Under the pieces are notes generated by a model, which saw nothing but the letters and a program-made list of their open reading frames with translations, was not told where the DNA came from and did not search any database. Below are positions 8,079 to 17,058 of a stretch of DNA of 64,000 nucleotides, in pieces. Position 1 is the stretch's first letter. The number at the start of each line of letters is the position of its first letter. A program made the position numbers and the translations under genes. Source of the stretch: Pantoea eucalypti (GTDB lineage: Bacteria; Pseudomonadota; Gammaproteobacteria; Enterobacterales; Enterobacteriaceae); the NCBI RefSeq assembly GCF_009646115.1, contig NZ_CP045721.1, positions 124,001-188,000 on the forward strand. Reading direction: 5' to 3'.

Positions 8079-9095
8079 ATGGCTAAATTTACCCTGAAAC
8101 AGATTGCTGCCCAGTCGGGACTTAGCCTCGCAACCCTTGACCGTGCTCTCCATCAGCGCGGTAACGTTCATGCCCGAACGCTGCACCGAATTCAACAGGC
8201 AATAGCGGACCTGGAGTTGATGCAAAAGGCGGGGCTGGCAAAAGGCAGAACACTCTTTTTCGACGTGATCATGCATACGCCTGATCGCTTTCAGCCATTG
8301 ATACGAGAAGCGCTCAGCAGTCAGATCGCCAGCTTTGCTGCCTTTAAAATTCAGCTGCGCTTCCACTTTGGTGCGAATCTTACGGCACAAGCGATTAACG
8401 CGCTGCTAAATAAAAAAGCGCTTTACAGCCACGGTGTCATTCTGAAAGCGGCCTGCTCTGGCGAGCTTAATCCCACTATTGAATTGATGCTGAAGCAGCG
8501 TATTCCGGTAGTCACCATGATGAGTGACTTACCCGACAGCGCGCGTCTGCGTTACATCGGCATGGACAACTTTGATGCTGGCAAGGTGGCAGCTTTTCTG
8601 ATGTCAAAATGGTTGCGAGTCAGTCGCTCGCATATCGTGGCAGTGACCGGTAGTCACGATTTCATTGGTGAACAGGAAAGAATTCTGGGTTTTCAGCGAG
8701 CGATGCAACAGTTTGCGCCTCAGCATCAGGTGAGCGTGCTGGCTGGCGGGTATGGTATTGATGACAGGATGCATCAGTCAGTAACGGCGTTTTTGCGGAG
8801 CCATGCGGACGCGGATGCCGTTTACACCGTGGGCGGCGGCAATCCCGGCATACTGCGCGCGTTTGAAGAACAGAAGCGCCCTGTAAATGCGTTTATCGGT
8901 CACGATCTCGATCAGGAAAATTGCGACCTGCTTCAGGCAGGTAAAATTGATGCGCTGATTGAGCATAATTTACAGCTCGATGCGCTGCACGCCTTCCGAA
9001 CCCTGCTGGCCTTTCATGGCTTTATACCCGAAACCGAACCGCCTGCACCCTACTCAAAAATCAATATTATCACCCGATATAACATGACAACCTGA
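8079..9095 (+). CDS. LacI-family transcriptional regulator
   Basis: 338 residues. The N-terminus (FTLKQIAAQSGLSLATLDRA) is a LacI/PurR helix-turn-helix at about residues 4-24, followed by the hinge. The rest is a periplasmic-binding-protein-like sensor domain (VAVTGSHDFIGEQERILGF, AVYTVGGGNPG, AFIGHDLDQENCDLL), typical of sugar-sensing members. No sugar catabolic or transport operon adjoins, so its target is probably elsewhere. The cupin gene 115 bp downstream on the same strand has its own ribosome site and may be unrelated. The effector sugar is unknown. Confidence 0.88.
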   Translation: MAKFTLKQIAAQSGLSLATLDRALHQRGNVHARTLHRIQQAIADLELMQKAGLAKGRTLFFDVIMHTPDRFQPLIREALSSQIASFAAFKIQLRFHFGANLTAQAINALLNKKALYSHGVILKAACSGELNPTIELMLKQRIPVVTMMSDLPDSARLRYIGMDNFDAGKVAAFLMSKWLRVSRSHIVAVTGSHDFIGEQERILGFQRAMQQFAPQHQVSVLAGGYGIDDRMHQSVTAFLRSHADADAVYTVGGGNPGILRAFEEQKRPVNAFIGHDLDQENCDLLQAGKIDALIEHNLQLDALHAFRTLLAFHGFIPETEPPAPYSKINIITRYNMTT

Positions 9096-9210
9096 CATCT
9101 GCTCTGGCTATTAATAACGTCTGCTTATAGCCACATACGTGCTGAACAGGGTAATCAGGCACCGGCCAGGCGGTTACACTTAAGCTTTCCCTTAATAGCA
9201 GGAGTCAGTT

Positions 9211-9609
9211 ATGAAAATTATTGCCAACGGATCGCAGCCTTCACGGAAAGGACCTGCAGAATATTTTACCGGCAGCGTTCGTATTGATGCCCCTTTCCAG
9301 GCAACCGAACCGGCCCGTGTGGGCGGTGCGACGGTGACCTTTGAGCCGGGCGCCCGCACTGCATGGCATACTCATCCACTGGGGCAGACCCTGATTATCA
9401 CGCATGGACAAGGCTGGATTCAGTGTGAAGGTGAAGATATTCAGGTGATGAACGCCGGAGATATCGTCTGGATCCCGGAAAATGTGAAGCACTGGCATGG
9501 CGCAACGCCGGTCAATGCCATGACGCATATTGCTATCGCCGAGTCACTGAATGGCTCGCCGGTTGACTGGCTGGAGCAGGTCAGCGACCAGCAATACCAG
9601 CGCGACTAA
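9211..9609 (+). CDS. Cupin protein, bacterial hydroxynitrile-lyase type
   Basis: A 132-residue single-domain cupin. The metal-binding set His53, His55, Gln59 and His94 is visible (WHTHPLGQ... KHWH). To my recollection it coincides with the Mn-binding residues of the Granulicella tundricola cupin hydroxynitrile lyase, which has nearly the same length. Proteins of this group are often annotated as (R)-mandelonitrile lyase or carboxymuconolactone decarboxylase-associated cupins, and their natural substrates are mostly unknown. A strong AGGAG ribosome site precedes the ATG. It is convergent with the LysR gene at 9629. Confidence 0.8.
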   Translation: MKIIANGSQPSRKGPAEYFTGSVRIDAPFQATEPARVGGATVTFEPGARTAWHTHPLGQTLIITHGQGWIQCEGEDIQVMNAGDIVWIPENVKHWHGATPVNAMTHIAIAESLNGSPVDWLEQVSDQQYQRD

Positions 9610-9628
9610 ACATAGCCGCTCACCCTGT

Positions 9629-10513
9629 TCAGAGCCTGACGTGATCGATTAGCGCCCTCATCTTGGGGGCCAGATTTTTGCGGCTGGGGAAATAAAGATA
9701 GAACCCGGCAAAACCGGGCAACCATTCATCCAGGATAGTAATGAGTTCGCCACGCGCGATGTAAGGCTGGAAAGTCTCTTCCATGCCAAAGCTGATGCCG
9801 CCTCCGGCGCAGGCGGTGCGAATCATCACCCCCATGTCGTTGGTGGTGAGCTGCGGATTGACGGCAACATCAAAATTACACCCCTGCTCAGCGAACTCCC
9901 AACGATAAGGGGCTAATCCTGGGCCTTTTCGCCAGCCTATGCAGCGATGATTGACCAGTTCCTCGGGGTGTTGTGGTGTGCCTTCACGCGCGAGATAAGT
10001 GGGTGATGCCACCGCAACCTGACGTTGTGCGGTGGAGACAGGCACGGCAATCATATCCTGAGCAATCACCTCCCCCAGCCGTACACCCGCGTCATAGCCC
10101 TGCCCGACAATATCGAACTCCTCATCAGTAACGGTGATATCCAGCTCAACCTGCGGGTAAGCGGTGATAAAGCTCGCCAGCAGCTCTCCTCCCAGCATCC
10201 GCTCCGCAATTGATGAGATCGCCAGCCGAAGCTGACCGCGCGGCTCCGTGGCCAGTTCGGTGAGATCAGTGACGGCACGGTTAAGCTGGTTGATCGCCGG
10301 AGCCACCTCGGCATAGAGCCGTTGGCCAGCTTCGGTCAGCTGAACCGAACGCGTGGTGCGTTGCATCAGCGTAATATTAAGCCTGTCTTCCAGCCGTCGC
10401 AGACTCTGACTGATTGCCGGACGCGTGACGCCAAGCTTTTCTGCTGCGAGTCGAAAATTTCGGGTCTGCGCCACAATCACAAAGACTTCGAGAGCATTTT
10501 TATCGGCATTCAT
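9629..10513 (-). CDS. LysR-family transcriptional regulator
   Basis: 294 residues: winged HTH at about 4-60 (ALEVFVIVAQTRNFRLAAEKLGVTRPAISQSLRRLEDRL) and a type 2 substrate-binding domain from about residue 90. It belongs to the large group with the motif LTEAGQRLY and a QxAxxAGxGI-like patch (CAGGGISFGMEETF). It is transcribed away from the SDR gene at 10613 across a 99-bp spacer, the usual arrangement of a LysR regulator and its target. The inducer is unknown. Confidence 0.9.
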   Translation of the reverse strand: MNADKNALEVFVIVAQTRNFRLAAEKLGVTRPAISQSLRRLEDRLNITLMQRTTRSVQLTEAGQRLYAEVAPAINQLNRAVTDLTELATEPRGQLRLAISSIAERMLGGELLASFITAYPQVELDITVTDEEFDIVGQGYDAGVRLGEVIAQDMIAVPVSTAQRQVAVASPTYLAREGTPQHPEELVNHRCIGWRKGPGLAPYRWEFAEQGCNFDVAVNPQLTTNDMGVMIRTACAGGGISFGMEETFQPYIARGELITILDEWLPGFAGFYLYFPSRKNLAPKMRALIDHVRL

Positions 10514-10612
10514 AGGTTAGATTGCGTTACCAGAGTGTGAAGTGTTTGGTGGATTATCTTTATAATCCAGCCACCGTATGATCGCCAGTGACAACCTTAC
10601 TGGAGAAATACG

Positions 10613-11338
10613 ATGACTCAGAAAGTGATTTTAATTACCGGCGCTTCAAGCGGTATCGGTGCCGGCATCGCACGAGAACTGGCGAAAACGAATGCGATTC
10701 TGTTGCTGGGTGCACGACGAGAAAACCGTCTGGCCGCGCTGGCTGAAGAGCTAAGGTTCAATGGTGCTGAGGTGGCGATCAAAGCGCTTGATGTGACACG
10801 CCGTGAAGACGTTACGCAGTTTGTTGATTATGCACTGGAGAAATGGGGCCGCATTGATGTGATGATCAATAACGCCGGTATTATGCCTCTCTCACCGATT
10901 GCGGCGCTGAAGGTGGAAGAGTGGGATCAGATGATCGATGTGAACATCAAAGGGGTGCTGTATGGCATCGCGGCGGTGCTGCCGACCATGTTGACCCAAC
11001 AGCGGGGTCACATCATCAATATCGCTTCAATTGGTGCTCTGGCGGTGTCACCCACTGCGGCGGTCTACTGCGCCACTAAGTTTGCGGTACGGGCGATTTC
11101 CGATGGTTTACGGCAGGAGAACAGCCAGCTGCGGGTGACCTGTGTTCATCCCGGCGTGGTCGAGAGTGAGCTGGCATCAACGATTACCGATCCAGAAGCC
11201 GCTGAGGCGATGCGACACTATCGCGCTATCGCGTTGCAGCCGGACGCCATTGGTCGCGCCGTGCGCTATGCCATTGAGCAGCCTGAAGAGGTAGATGTGA
11301 ATGAAATTGTGGTGCGGCCAACCCGAACCCAGCATTAA
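10613..11338 (+). CDS. Short-chain dehydrogenase/reductase
   Basis: A 241-residue classical SDR: TGASSGIG cofactor loop at residues 9-16, NNAG at 86-89 and the Ser139-Tyr152-Lys156 catalytic triad. The arginines after the second beta strand (GARREN) favour NADP(H). Substrate not predictable. It is probably regulated by the divergent LysR protein. An inverted repeat at 11345 ends the gene. Confidence 0.9.
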   Translation: MTQKVILITGASSGIGAGIARELAKTNAILLLGARRENRLAALAEELRFNGAEVAIKALDVTRREDVTQFVDYALEKWGRIDVMINNAGIMPLSPIAALKVEEWDQMIDVNIKGVLYGIAAVLPTMLTQQRGHIINIASIGALAVSPTAAVYCATKFAVRAISDGLRQENSQLRVTCVHPGVVESELASTITDPEAAEAMRHYRAIALQPDAIGRAVRYAIEQPEEVDVNEIVVRPTRTQH

Positions 11339-11344
11339 GCCATT

Positions 11345-11371
11345 GGCCCGATGCGCAGAGTGCATCGGGCC
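11345..11371. terminator. Bidirectional hairpin terminator
   Basis: GGCCCGATGC and GCATCGGGCC pair over 10 bp around a 7-base loop. It sits in the 39-bp gap between the convergent SDR and DUF1275 genes. Confidence 0.75.
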
Positions 11372-11377
11372 GTATTA

Positions 11378-12172
11378 TCAGTAAAGGCTTCGACGGGTAC
11401 GCTGGACAGTAACGGCGATCGCCGTTAAGGCCACCAGCATCAGAAAGATCCCCAGACCCACCATTGCATTAAAGCCATAAGCTTTGAACAGCAGCAGACC
11501 GGCGATACAACCGCTCAGGAAGGAGAACACCGTCGTCAGATGGGTATGCAGCACCTTCTGGAAGAATCGACGGTCGTCGGTTTCGAGATGCACCGCATGT
11601 GACGTATGAGCAAAAATCCAGGAACCCAGTGCAATACCGGCATCAGTCAGCGTGCCGGTAATGTGAGTCGATCTGACGCGGCCATTGGAAAGCTGCGTCG
11701 AGGTGGCATTATGAATCCCCATTAAAAAGCCCAGCATCACCAGCACTTCCCCGTTAAAACTTGGCCGGTAGAACACGATCTCAAAGAACGATGCCGCTGT
11801 CAGTGCTGCCCCTTCCGCCAGAATAATCAAACAGAAAATGGTGCGTAATTTATGTCTGATACCTACCACCACTGCCAGCCGGGCGACGGTACAGCCCAGC
11901 ACAAAGGCCACAATCAGTGCCATTAAAAATAGCATGGTGTGCAGGTCGCTGGTCGTTACCTCCTGGGAGATCTGCGAGGTGTTGCCAGTCATATGTGACG
12001 GGAAAAATCCAAAGGCGCCCAGCGCCATGGCATTAAGGATACCGGCAGTGGTGGCCAGCACCAGCGCCAGTAAGCGGTCTTCGGTATGCGAACGAACTTT
12101 CTTCTTTTTTATCAGCACAGGCTTCCCCACATCAGGTGAATGCAAAAAACGTTCTAATACGGTTTCAAGCAT
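11378..12172 (-). CDS. YoaK/DUF1275-family membrane protein
   Basis: 264 residues with a 35-residue basic cytoplasmic lead (including KKKKVRSH) and then about six hydrophobic helices. Family hallmarks are the first-helix pattern with GFFPSHMTGNTSQIS and the repeat-like TSTQLSNGRVRSTHITGTLTD segment, both typical of DUF1275. The role of the family is not established (possible transporter). The gene stands alone, convergent with the SDR gene and sharing its terminator. Confidence 0.85.
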   Translation of the reverse strand: MLETVLERFLHSPDVGKPVLIKKKKVRSHTEDRLLALVLATTAGILNAMALGAFGFFPSHMTGNTSQISQEVTTSDLHTMLFLMALIVAFVLGCTVARLAVVVGIRHKLRTIFCLIILAEGAALTAASFFEIVFYRPSFNGEVLVMLGFLMGIHNATSTQLSNGRVRSTHITGTLTDAGIALGSWIFAHTSHAVHLETDDRRFFQKVLHTHLTTVFSFLSGCIAGLLLFKAYGFNAMVGLGIFLMLVALTAIAVTVQRTRRSLY

Positions 12173-12331
12173 ACAACCTGATAAAAATTATTCCCGTCAG
12201 AACCAGATAACTCTGAAGAAATAAGCCATTAATTTTGCTGATTTTTATAAAGCAGATTCAGTTTACTTTTAAAAGTGTCAACGACGCGATGATTCACCAG
12301 TTGATGACCACAAAAGAGGCAGATAGCCAAC

Positions 12332-12660
12332 TCAGTCAACGATAAAGAGCTTCGCGCCGGTGGAGGTAAACGAACGATGCGGTTCAGCATCGTCTGCTAC
12401 CTGATAACTGACGCCCGGTGTCAGTACGAAACGGCGTCCATCGGACAGTTCTGTGTGAAGCTCGCCCGCCATACAGAGTAAAATATGGCCCTTGGTGCAC
12501 CAGTGATCGGCCACATAGCCCGGCGAATAATCGACCATGCGAACCCGGATATCGTTAAACGTCACAGTTCGCCATCTCGCCTCTCCCTGGTCGCGTGATG
12601 AACCGTCTCTTCAACCTGATCCCATTCCGTCAGCCCAAACGGCAAATTATCTATTTTCAT
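12332..12660 (-). pseudogene. DHCW-motif cupin, single-base frameshift
   Basis: Two frames together give a complete DHCW-type cupin. From ATG 12660 the first frame reads MKIDNLPFGLTEWDQVEETV and then fails after its HH. The second frame picks up at about 12590 with GEARWRTVTFNDIRVRMVDY and runs to 12332 through the diagnostic ADHWCTKGH motif. The span is 329 bp, one base short of a whole codon number, so a single deleted base near 12590-12597 explains it. A short protein starting at GTG 12565 could still be made, but it lacks the first beta strands. The gene is 33 bp downstream of the racemase gene on the same strand and probably co-transcribed. A sequencing error is the alternative. Confidence 0.8.
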
Positions 12661-12693
12661 GCGATGTCCCTGAGACTGCGTTGAAGATGAGCG

Positions 12694-13386
12694 TTAAGAG
12701 AGAGCCTGGAAAACGGCCTCTTCAGCATGGATGAGCGTGGTATCAAATAGCGGCACGCTGGCGTCGGTAGCGTCAACCAGCAAGGTAATTTCGGTGCAGC
12801 CCAGAATAATGGCCTCGGCCCCTTGTGCCACCAGCCGCTGCATGATCTCCCTGTAACGACGACGCGAGGCGGGATTGATTTCACCCAGGCAAAGCTCTTG
12901 GTAAATCACCTCGTGCACAAACAGGCGATCCGCTTCATCAGGCGTGATCACTTCAAGACCGAACTGCTCATGCAGTCGTCCGCGATAGAAATCCTGTTCC
13001 ATGGTGAATCGCGTTGCCAGTAACCCGACCTTATGCACGCCAGCCTGCTGAATACGCCGTCCGGTGGCGTCAGCAATATGCAGTAGCGGGATGTCTGTGG
13101 CGGCGCTGATTTGCGCGGCCACTTTATGCATGGTGTTGGTACAGAGTACGATGAATTGCGCACCCGCCCTTTCCAGATTACGTGCTGCATCAGCCATTAT
13201 CTCGCCCGCCTGCTGCCACTCGCCCGCAGCCTGAAGTTGCTCGATATGCTGGAAATCAACACTATAAAGTACCAGCTCCGCCGAGTGCAGACCGCCCAGC
13301 CGCTGTTTAACCTGCTGATTGAGTATGCGGTAATAGAGTGCTGTTGACTCCCATGACATACCGCCTAACAAACCAATAACTTTCAT
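12694..13386 (-). CDS. ygeA: Aspartate/glutamate racemase family (YgeA-like)
   Basis: 230 residues, the same length as E. coli YgeA, a broad-specificity amino-acid racemase. Start ATG 13386 follows AGGAG at good spacing. The longer frame to 13434 has no ribosome site. The two catalytic cysteines of the PLP-independent racemase fold are present: Cys82 (VLCTNTMH) and Cys197 (ILGCTEI), with the N-terminal GLLGGMSWEST loop. It acts in the cytoplasm, and YgeA is known to racemise homoserine among others. A frameshifted cupin gene follows. Confidence 0.88.
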   Translation of the reverse strand: MKVIGLLGGMSWESTALYYRILNQQVKQRLGGLHSAELVLYSVDFQHIEQLQAAGEWQQAGEIMADAARNLERAGAQFIVLCTNTMHKVAAQISAATDIPLLHIADATGRRIQQAGVHKVGLLATRFTMEQDFYRGRLHEQFGLEVITPDEADRLFVHEVIYQELCLGEINPASRRRYREIMQRLVAQGAEAIILGCTEITLLVDATDASVPLFDTTLIHAEEAVFQALS

Positions 13387-13453
13387 GCTGCACTCCTGAT
13401 TCAACGTTTTACTCTCAGCATGCCAGATTGCCATTGTTCGGCAACGGATTTAA

Positions 13454-14608
13454 TCAGGCTGAGCTGTTCTGCGGCCTGAATCGCCGGGCAATCAGCATTA
13501 ACACCACCACGCCAGCACTCATGATCACCCAGGCCTGCGTCAGTGATGCACCACTGTCGCGCACCCAGCCGGCCACCAGCGGCATCAGTGCTGCAATCAG
13601 GTATCCGCCACCCTGAACGCGTGACAGCAGAATGCCTGCCTCTCTGGCGTTGCGCGCATGATCCAGTGTGACAATCAGTGACAGCGGAAAGAGTGCGCCG
13701 ATTCCTGTACCCAGCAGCAACACAGAGAGTACCGGCATCGTGTTCGGGTAGAACACCAGACTCAGCAGCCCCGCCAGTAACAATGTCAGCACGCCAAGCA
13801 GCAAAGGACGGCGGTCGGAAAAGCGATGTAACGTCGCTGAGACAATAAATCCTGCCACCACTTCGGTTAAGGTCAGCGCGGCGAGCAGATATCCGCTATG
13901 ACGCGCACTCCAGCCCAGCTGTATATAGAATGGCGGCAGCCAGGCCAGTACCAGCGTGTAGGCCCCGGTGCCAATGCCAAAAAAGAGCATCAGTAGCAGT
14001 GTGCGCCGCACAGGCAGTATCGCTTCATCAACCGCTACACTCACCGGCGACGACCGCCTGACCGAGGACAGCCAGATTAGCAGCGTCACCAGCGCTAATC
14101 CTCCGGAGAGTGCCAGCGCGGGTTGCAGGCCCAGCAGGGTAAAAAGCGGCTCAGCACTCGCCGCAGTCAGTGCCGCACCCGCCATAATGCCTGTGCTGAA
14201 CAGCGCCATCAGCGTCGCCGCGGCTGCTGTAAAGCGTTGCCGAATCAGGGCAGGCATCAGCGCCTGAATGACACCAATTCCTGCGCCACCCGCCAGCGCA
14301 GTGAGCATCAGCTGAGCAGAGGTCAGGTTAACCCCGCGCCACAGACAGGCCGCCGTCAGAAGAAGCAAACCCGAGGCGATGCCCATCACCGGCCCAATAC
14401 GGACGATCAGCCACGGCCCGGAAAGTGCCGCCAGACCCATCATCGCCACCGGCAACGTGGTCAGAAGACTGAACGAGGTAGCTGACAGTCCAGCCTGCTG
14501 TTGCAACACCGGAAACAGCGGGCCGATAATAGCCAGCATCGGACGCAGGTTTAGCCCGATAAGAAAGACGATCACAGCAAACAGAATGGGGAAGAGATTA
14601 TTTTTCAT
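13454..14608 (-). CDS. MFS transporter, CynX/NimT group
   Basis: About 384 residues with 12 hydrophobic segments. The first helix carries the GLNLRPMLAIIGPL pattern characteristic of the CynX/NimT (cyanate or nitroimidazole) branch of the major facilitator superfamily. ATG 14608 is preferred because the longer frame runs into the operator. It is divergent from a MarR gene with a 24-bp perfect palindrome between them, so it is probably repressed by that MarR protein and released by the compound it exports. Confidence 0.88.
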   Translation of the reverse strand: MKNNLFPILFAVIVFLIGLNLRPMLAIIGPLFPVLQQQAGLSATSFSLLTTLPVAMMGLAALSGPWLIVRIGPVMGIASGLLLLTAACLWRGVNLTSAQLMLTALAGGAGIGVIQALMPALIRQRFTAAAATLMALFSTGIMAGAALTAASAEPLFTLLGLQPALALSGGLALVTLLIWLSSVRRSSPVSVAVDEAILPVRRTLLLMLFFGIGTGAYTLVLAWLPPFYIQLGWSARHSGYLLAALTLTEVVAGFIVSATLHRFSDRRPLLLGVLTLLLAGLLSLVFYPNTMPVLSVLLLGTGIGALFPLSLIVTLDHARNAREAGILLSRVQGGGYLIAALMPLVAGWVRDSGASLTQAWVIMSAGVVVLMLIARRFRPQNSSA

Positions 14609-14657
14609 CGTTGACACTCTGACAGAGGATTGACGATGACAGCATTGGGCTGCCACC

Positions 14658-14681
14658 ATTTATCTTAACGTTAAGATAAAT
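14658..14681. promoter_or_regulatory. MarR operator between efflux gene and marR
   Basis: A perfect 24-bp palindrome with half-site ATTTATCTTAAC, centred between 14669 and 14670 in the 137-bp gap between the divergent MFS and MarR genes. The size and symmetry fit a MarR-dimer operator controlling both promoters. Confidence 0.8.
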
Positions 14682-14745
14682 ATCCCGCCTTGTTAAGAGG
14701 TGCAGCACAACCCGACAACATAACCCCAGCATTTACAGGTGATTT

Positions 14746-15261
14746 ATGCATGACCATATTGATTTCGTTGTCAGCCAATGGGACAACGCGATGCCTGATC
14801 TTGATGCTTCTTCCATGCGCATCTTTGGCAGAGTGTTGCGTCTGATGAAACATCTGGCGAAAGCGCGCAGTCAGGCACTGGAGCCGTTTAGTTTTCAGGA
14901 GGGGGAGTTTGATGTACTGGCAACGCTGCGGCGGGCGGGCTCGCCTTATCGCCTGTCGCCCACGCAACTTTATCAGGCGCTGCTGGTAACCTCCGGCGCG
15001 ATGACAAATCGGCTGAACCGGCTGGAACAGCAGCATCTGATTGAACGTGTGGCTGCACCGGATGATAAGCGCAGCATGCTGGTTGGGCTGACCCCGCACG
15101 GGCAGCAGCAGATTGAGGATGCACTTCGTGTCCACACCGCCACGCAGGCGGCGGTGCTGGCGCCGCTGGACGCATCAGAGCGTGCCGAACTGGAGAGGCT
15201 GCTGAAAACGCTGCTGCTGGCGTTTCCCGGCGAAGCTATCACTACAGACGAGCGTTTTTAG
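14746..15261 (+). CDS. MarR-family transcriptional regulator
   Basis: 171 residues with the winged HTH of MarR proteins: YRLSPTQLYQALLVTSGAMTNRLNRLEQQHLIERVAAPDDKRSMLVGLTPHG (about residues 66-117), including the conserved DxR wing (DDKRS). A dimer binding the palindrome at 14658 would autoregulate and repress the CynX-type transporter. The last 4 bp overlap the 3' end of the convergent XRE-cupin gene. Confidence 0.92.
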   Translation: MHDHIDFVVSQWDNAMPDLDASSMRIFGRVLRLMKHLAKARSQALEPFSFQEGEFDVLATLRRAGSPYRLSPTQLYQALLVTSGAMTNRLNRLEQQHLIERVAAPDDKRSMLVGLTPHGQQQIEDALRVHTATQAAVLAPLDASERAELERLLKTLLLAFPGEAITTDERF

Positions 15262-15860
15262 CGCTGCAGTTCGGCCACCGTCATGGTGAAAATAACCGGC
15301 TGCTGATCGGCACTGGCATAAGAATGCGGCATATCTGTACGCGCCACCGCCGCACACCCCTGTTGCACGACCATTGTCTGCTCACCCACGGTTAATGCCA
15401 GTTTGCCCTGTTCAACGTGCAGCAGTTCAAGCGTGCCCGACGAGTGACCCGTGGAGCTGAAAACCTCGCCCGCAAACATTTTCCAGCGCCATAGCTCGAT
15501 CATATCAGGTCCGCGTGTCCCCGCCAGCAGCTGCGCAGTTCCGCCCTGCTCACCCTGCCACAGCACGGGCATTTCGCTGTTCTCAATCAGCCATGCGTCA
15601 GGTGCATGCGAGACATTGACGATATCCGCCACCGAGACACCCAGTGCGGCAGCCACTTTGCAGAGGATGGCAATGCTGGGATTGGCGGCGCCTTTTTCAA
15701 TTTCAACCAGCATCCCTTTACTGATCCCTGCACGATGGGATAACGCATCCAGTGAGAGTTTCTGGCTTTTACGCCATCTTTTGATGCTCTCTGAGACAGC
15801 CTGATTAACACTGGCAACATCAGCGCCCGCATCGGTCGTTATATTGACTTTTTTGGTCAT
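15258..15860 (-). CDS. XRE-family regulator with C-terminal cupin
   Basis: 200 residues: helix-turn-helix at about 20-80 (RWRKSQKLSLDALSHRAGISKGMLVEIEKGAANPS) joined to a cupin sensor at about 115-198. This layout matches regulators of amino-acid or amine metabolism (PuuR/SutR-like). It is transcribed divergently from the B3/4-domain gene 43 bp away, which is its probable target. Confidence 0.88.
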   Translation of the reverse strand: MTKKVNITTDAGADVASVNQAVSESIKRWRKSQKLSLDALSHRAGISKGMLVEIEKGAANPSIAILCKVAAALGVSVADIVNVSHAPDAWLIENSEMPVLWQGEQGGTAQLLAGTRGPDMIELWRWKMFAGEVFSSTGHSSGTLELLHVEQGKLALTVGEQTMVVQQGCAAVARTDMPHSYASADQQPVIFTMTVAELQR

Positions 15861-15903
15861 CGGTCATTACTATGGAATAAATTAGTCAATGAGAGAGTAT
15901 CCG

Positions 15904-16599
15904 ATGTTATCTGTTCATCCGTCAATCGATCCCGCGGTTCTCGCGCTCGCCCCCGGCTTTCGTGCCATGAGCATTGTGGTAGACGCTACGCCGATAACAC
16001 GACCTGAGGTCGCCAGCGAAGCATTGAAGAGTGCCTGCCAGCAGGTGTTGCAGGAGGATGTGGCCTGGGCAGATGCGCATCTGGCAGCCTGGGCCGAGGT
16101 TTTCAAAGCCTTTGGTGCTAAAGCGAAACGCACACCCTGTTCTGCTGAAGCATTGCGCAAGCGCGTGCTGCGGGATGGCGCATTGCCTGCTATCGATCCG
16201 GTTGTCGATCTCTACAATGCCATCAGCATTCGCTACGCCCTGCCAGTTGGAGGCGAAAATATTGCGGCTTATATTGGTGCGCCACGTCTGGTGATTGCTG
16301 ACGGCAGTGAACGGTTCGATACCGTCAAAGAGGGCGAGGTGGTTGATGAGTCACCAGAACCCGGCGAAGTGATCTGGCGAGACGATCAGGGCGTAACCTG
16401 CCGCCGCTGGAACTGGCGTCAGGGTGTGCGGACCAGACTGGATGCCAGTGCACGCCAGATGTGGTTTATCCTGGAAAGTCTTCCGGCTATGCCGCTCATT
16501 GCGCTGCAACAGGCCAGTGACGATCTGATCTCGGGATTAGAGCAGATGATGCCAGGGGCACAGGTCAGTGCAACGCTGATCGACGCGCCAGCCATCTGA
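15904..16599 (+). CDS. B3/4 (PheT-like) domain protein
   Basis: About 231 residues resembling the B3/B4 editing-like domain of phenylalanyl-tRNA synthetase beta subunits, found free-standing in many bacteria. Typical stretches are DPVVDLYNAISIRYALPVGGEN and the later DGSERFDTVKEGEVV with a C-terminal LIxGLExM helix. Free-standing members are proposed to edit mischarged tRNAs or bind amino acids, but the role is not settled. ATG 15904 has GAGAG upstream. ATG 15889 is a possible longer start. It is paired divergently with the XRE-cupin regulator. Confidence 0.82.
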   Translation: MLSVHPSIDPAVLALAPGFRAMSIVVDATPITRPEVASEALKSACQQVLQEDVAWADAHLAAWAEVFKAFGAKAKRTPCSAEALRKRVLRDGALPAIDPVVDLYNAISIRYALPVGGENIAAYIGAPRLVIADGSERFDTVKEGEVVDESPEPGEVIWRDDQGVTCRRWNWRQGVRTRLDASARQMWFILESLPAMPLIALQQASDDLISGLEQMMPGAQVSATLIDAPAI

Positions 16600-16714
16600 A
16601 CATTGCCCCAACACCGGTGATGCAGGGTTAACGTTGGCCAGAATCTGTGGCAGGATACGCGCCCTGCGTCTGGCCATACCCGGCTGACTGAACTGCATAC
16701 AACCGGTGACTATA

Positions 16715-17035
16715 ATGGCTAAAGTAAAATATATTCTCCCGCTGCTGCTGATCCTGGCTCTGGCTGGCTGGTGGTTGATCCCGCACGACAGTGAGGAGGA
16801 TAAAGCGTATTACGTCGCGGTATTCTGCGCGATCGATCATCACAGTGCGCAGCCGCTTGATACACAGATGCGCAACGTGATAGAAGGCGGCAATTCTGAC
16901 TATGCGTTGCAAAAAATAACTTACAAGTCAGCGCTGGGCGACCGTGTGATTGGCCGCTGGCAGCAACTGACGACGGATGATCAACAGCGCGCCGCCCAGG
17001 ATAATGCAGCCTGCCAGCAACTGCTGACGCGCTGA
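16715..17035 (+). CDS. Small membrane-anchored protein of unknown function
   Basis: 106 residues with an N-terminal hydrophobic helix (about 5-23, KYILPLLLILALAGWWLIP) and a soluble tail with two cysteines (Cys39 and one near the C-terminus). It is either a signal-anchored periplasmic protein or a cleaved one. A GTG at 16706 in the same frame is an alternative start. I do not recognise the family. It stands alone between the B3/4 gene and the pseudogene scar at 17059. Confidence 0.6.
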   Translation: MAKVKYILPLLLILALAGWWLIPHDSEEDKAYYVAVFCAIDHHSAQPLDTQMRNVIEGGNSDYALQKITYKSALGDRVIGRWQQLTTDDQQRAAQDNAACQQLLTR

Positions 17036-17058
17036 TTTCCGGCGGAGGTGTTTATCTG

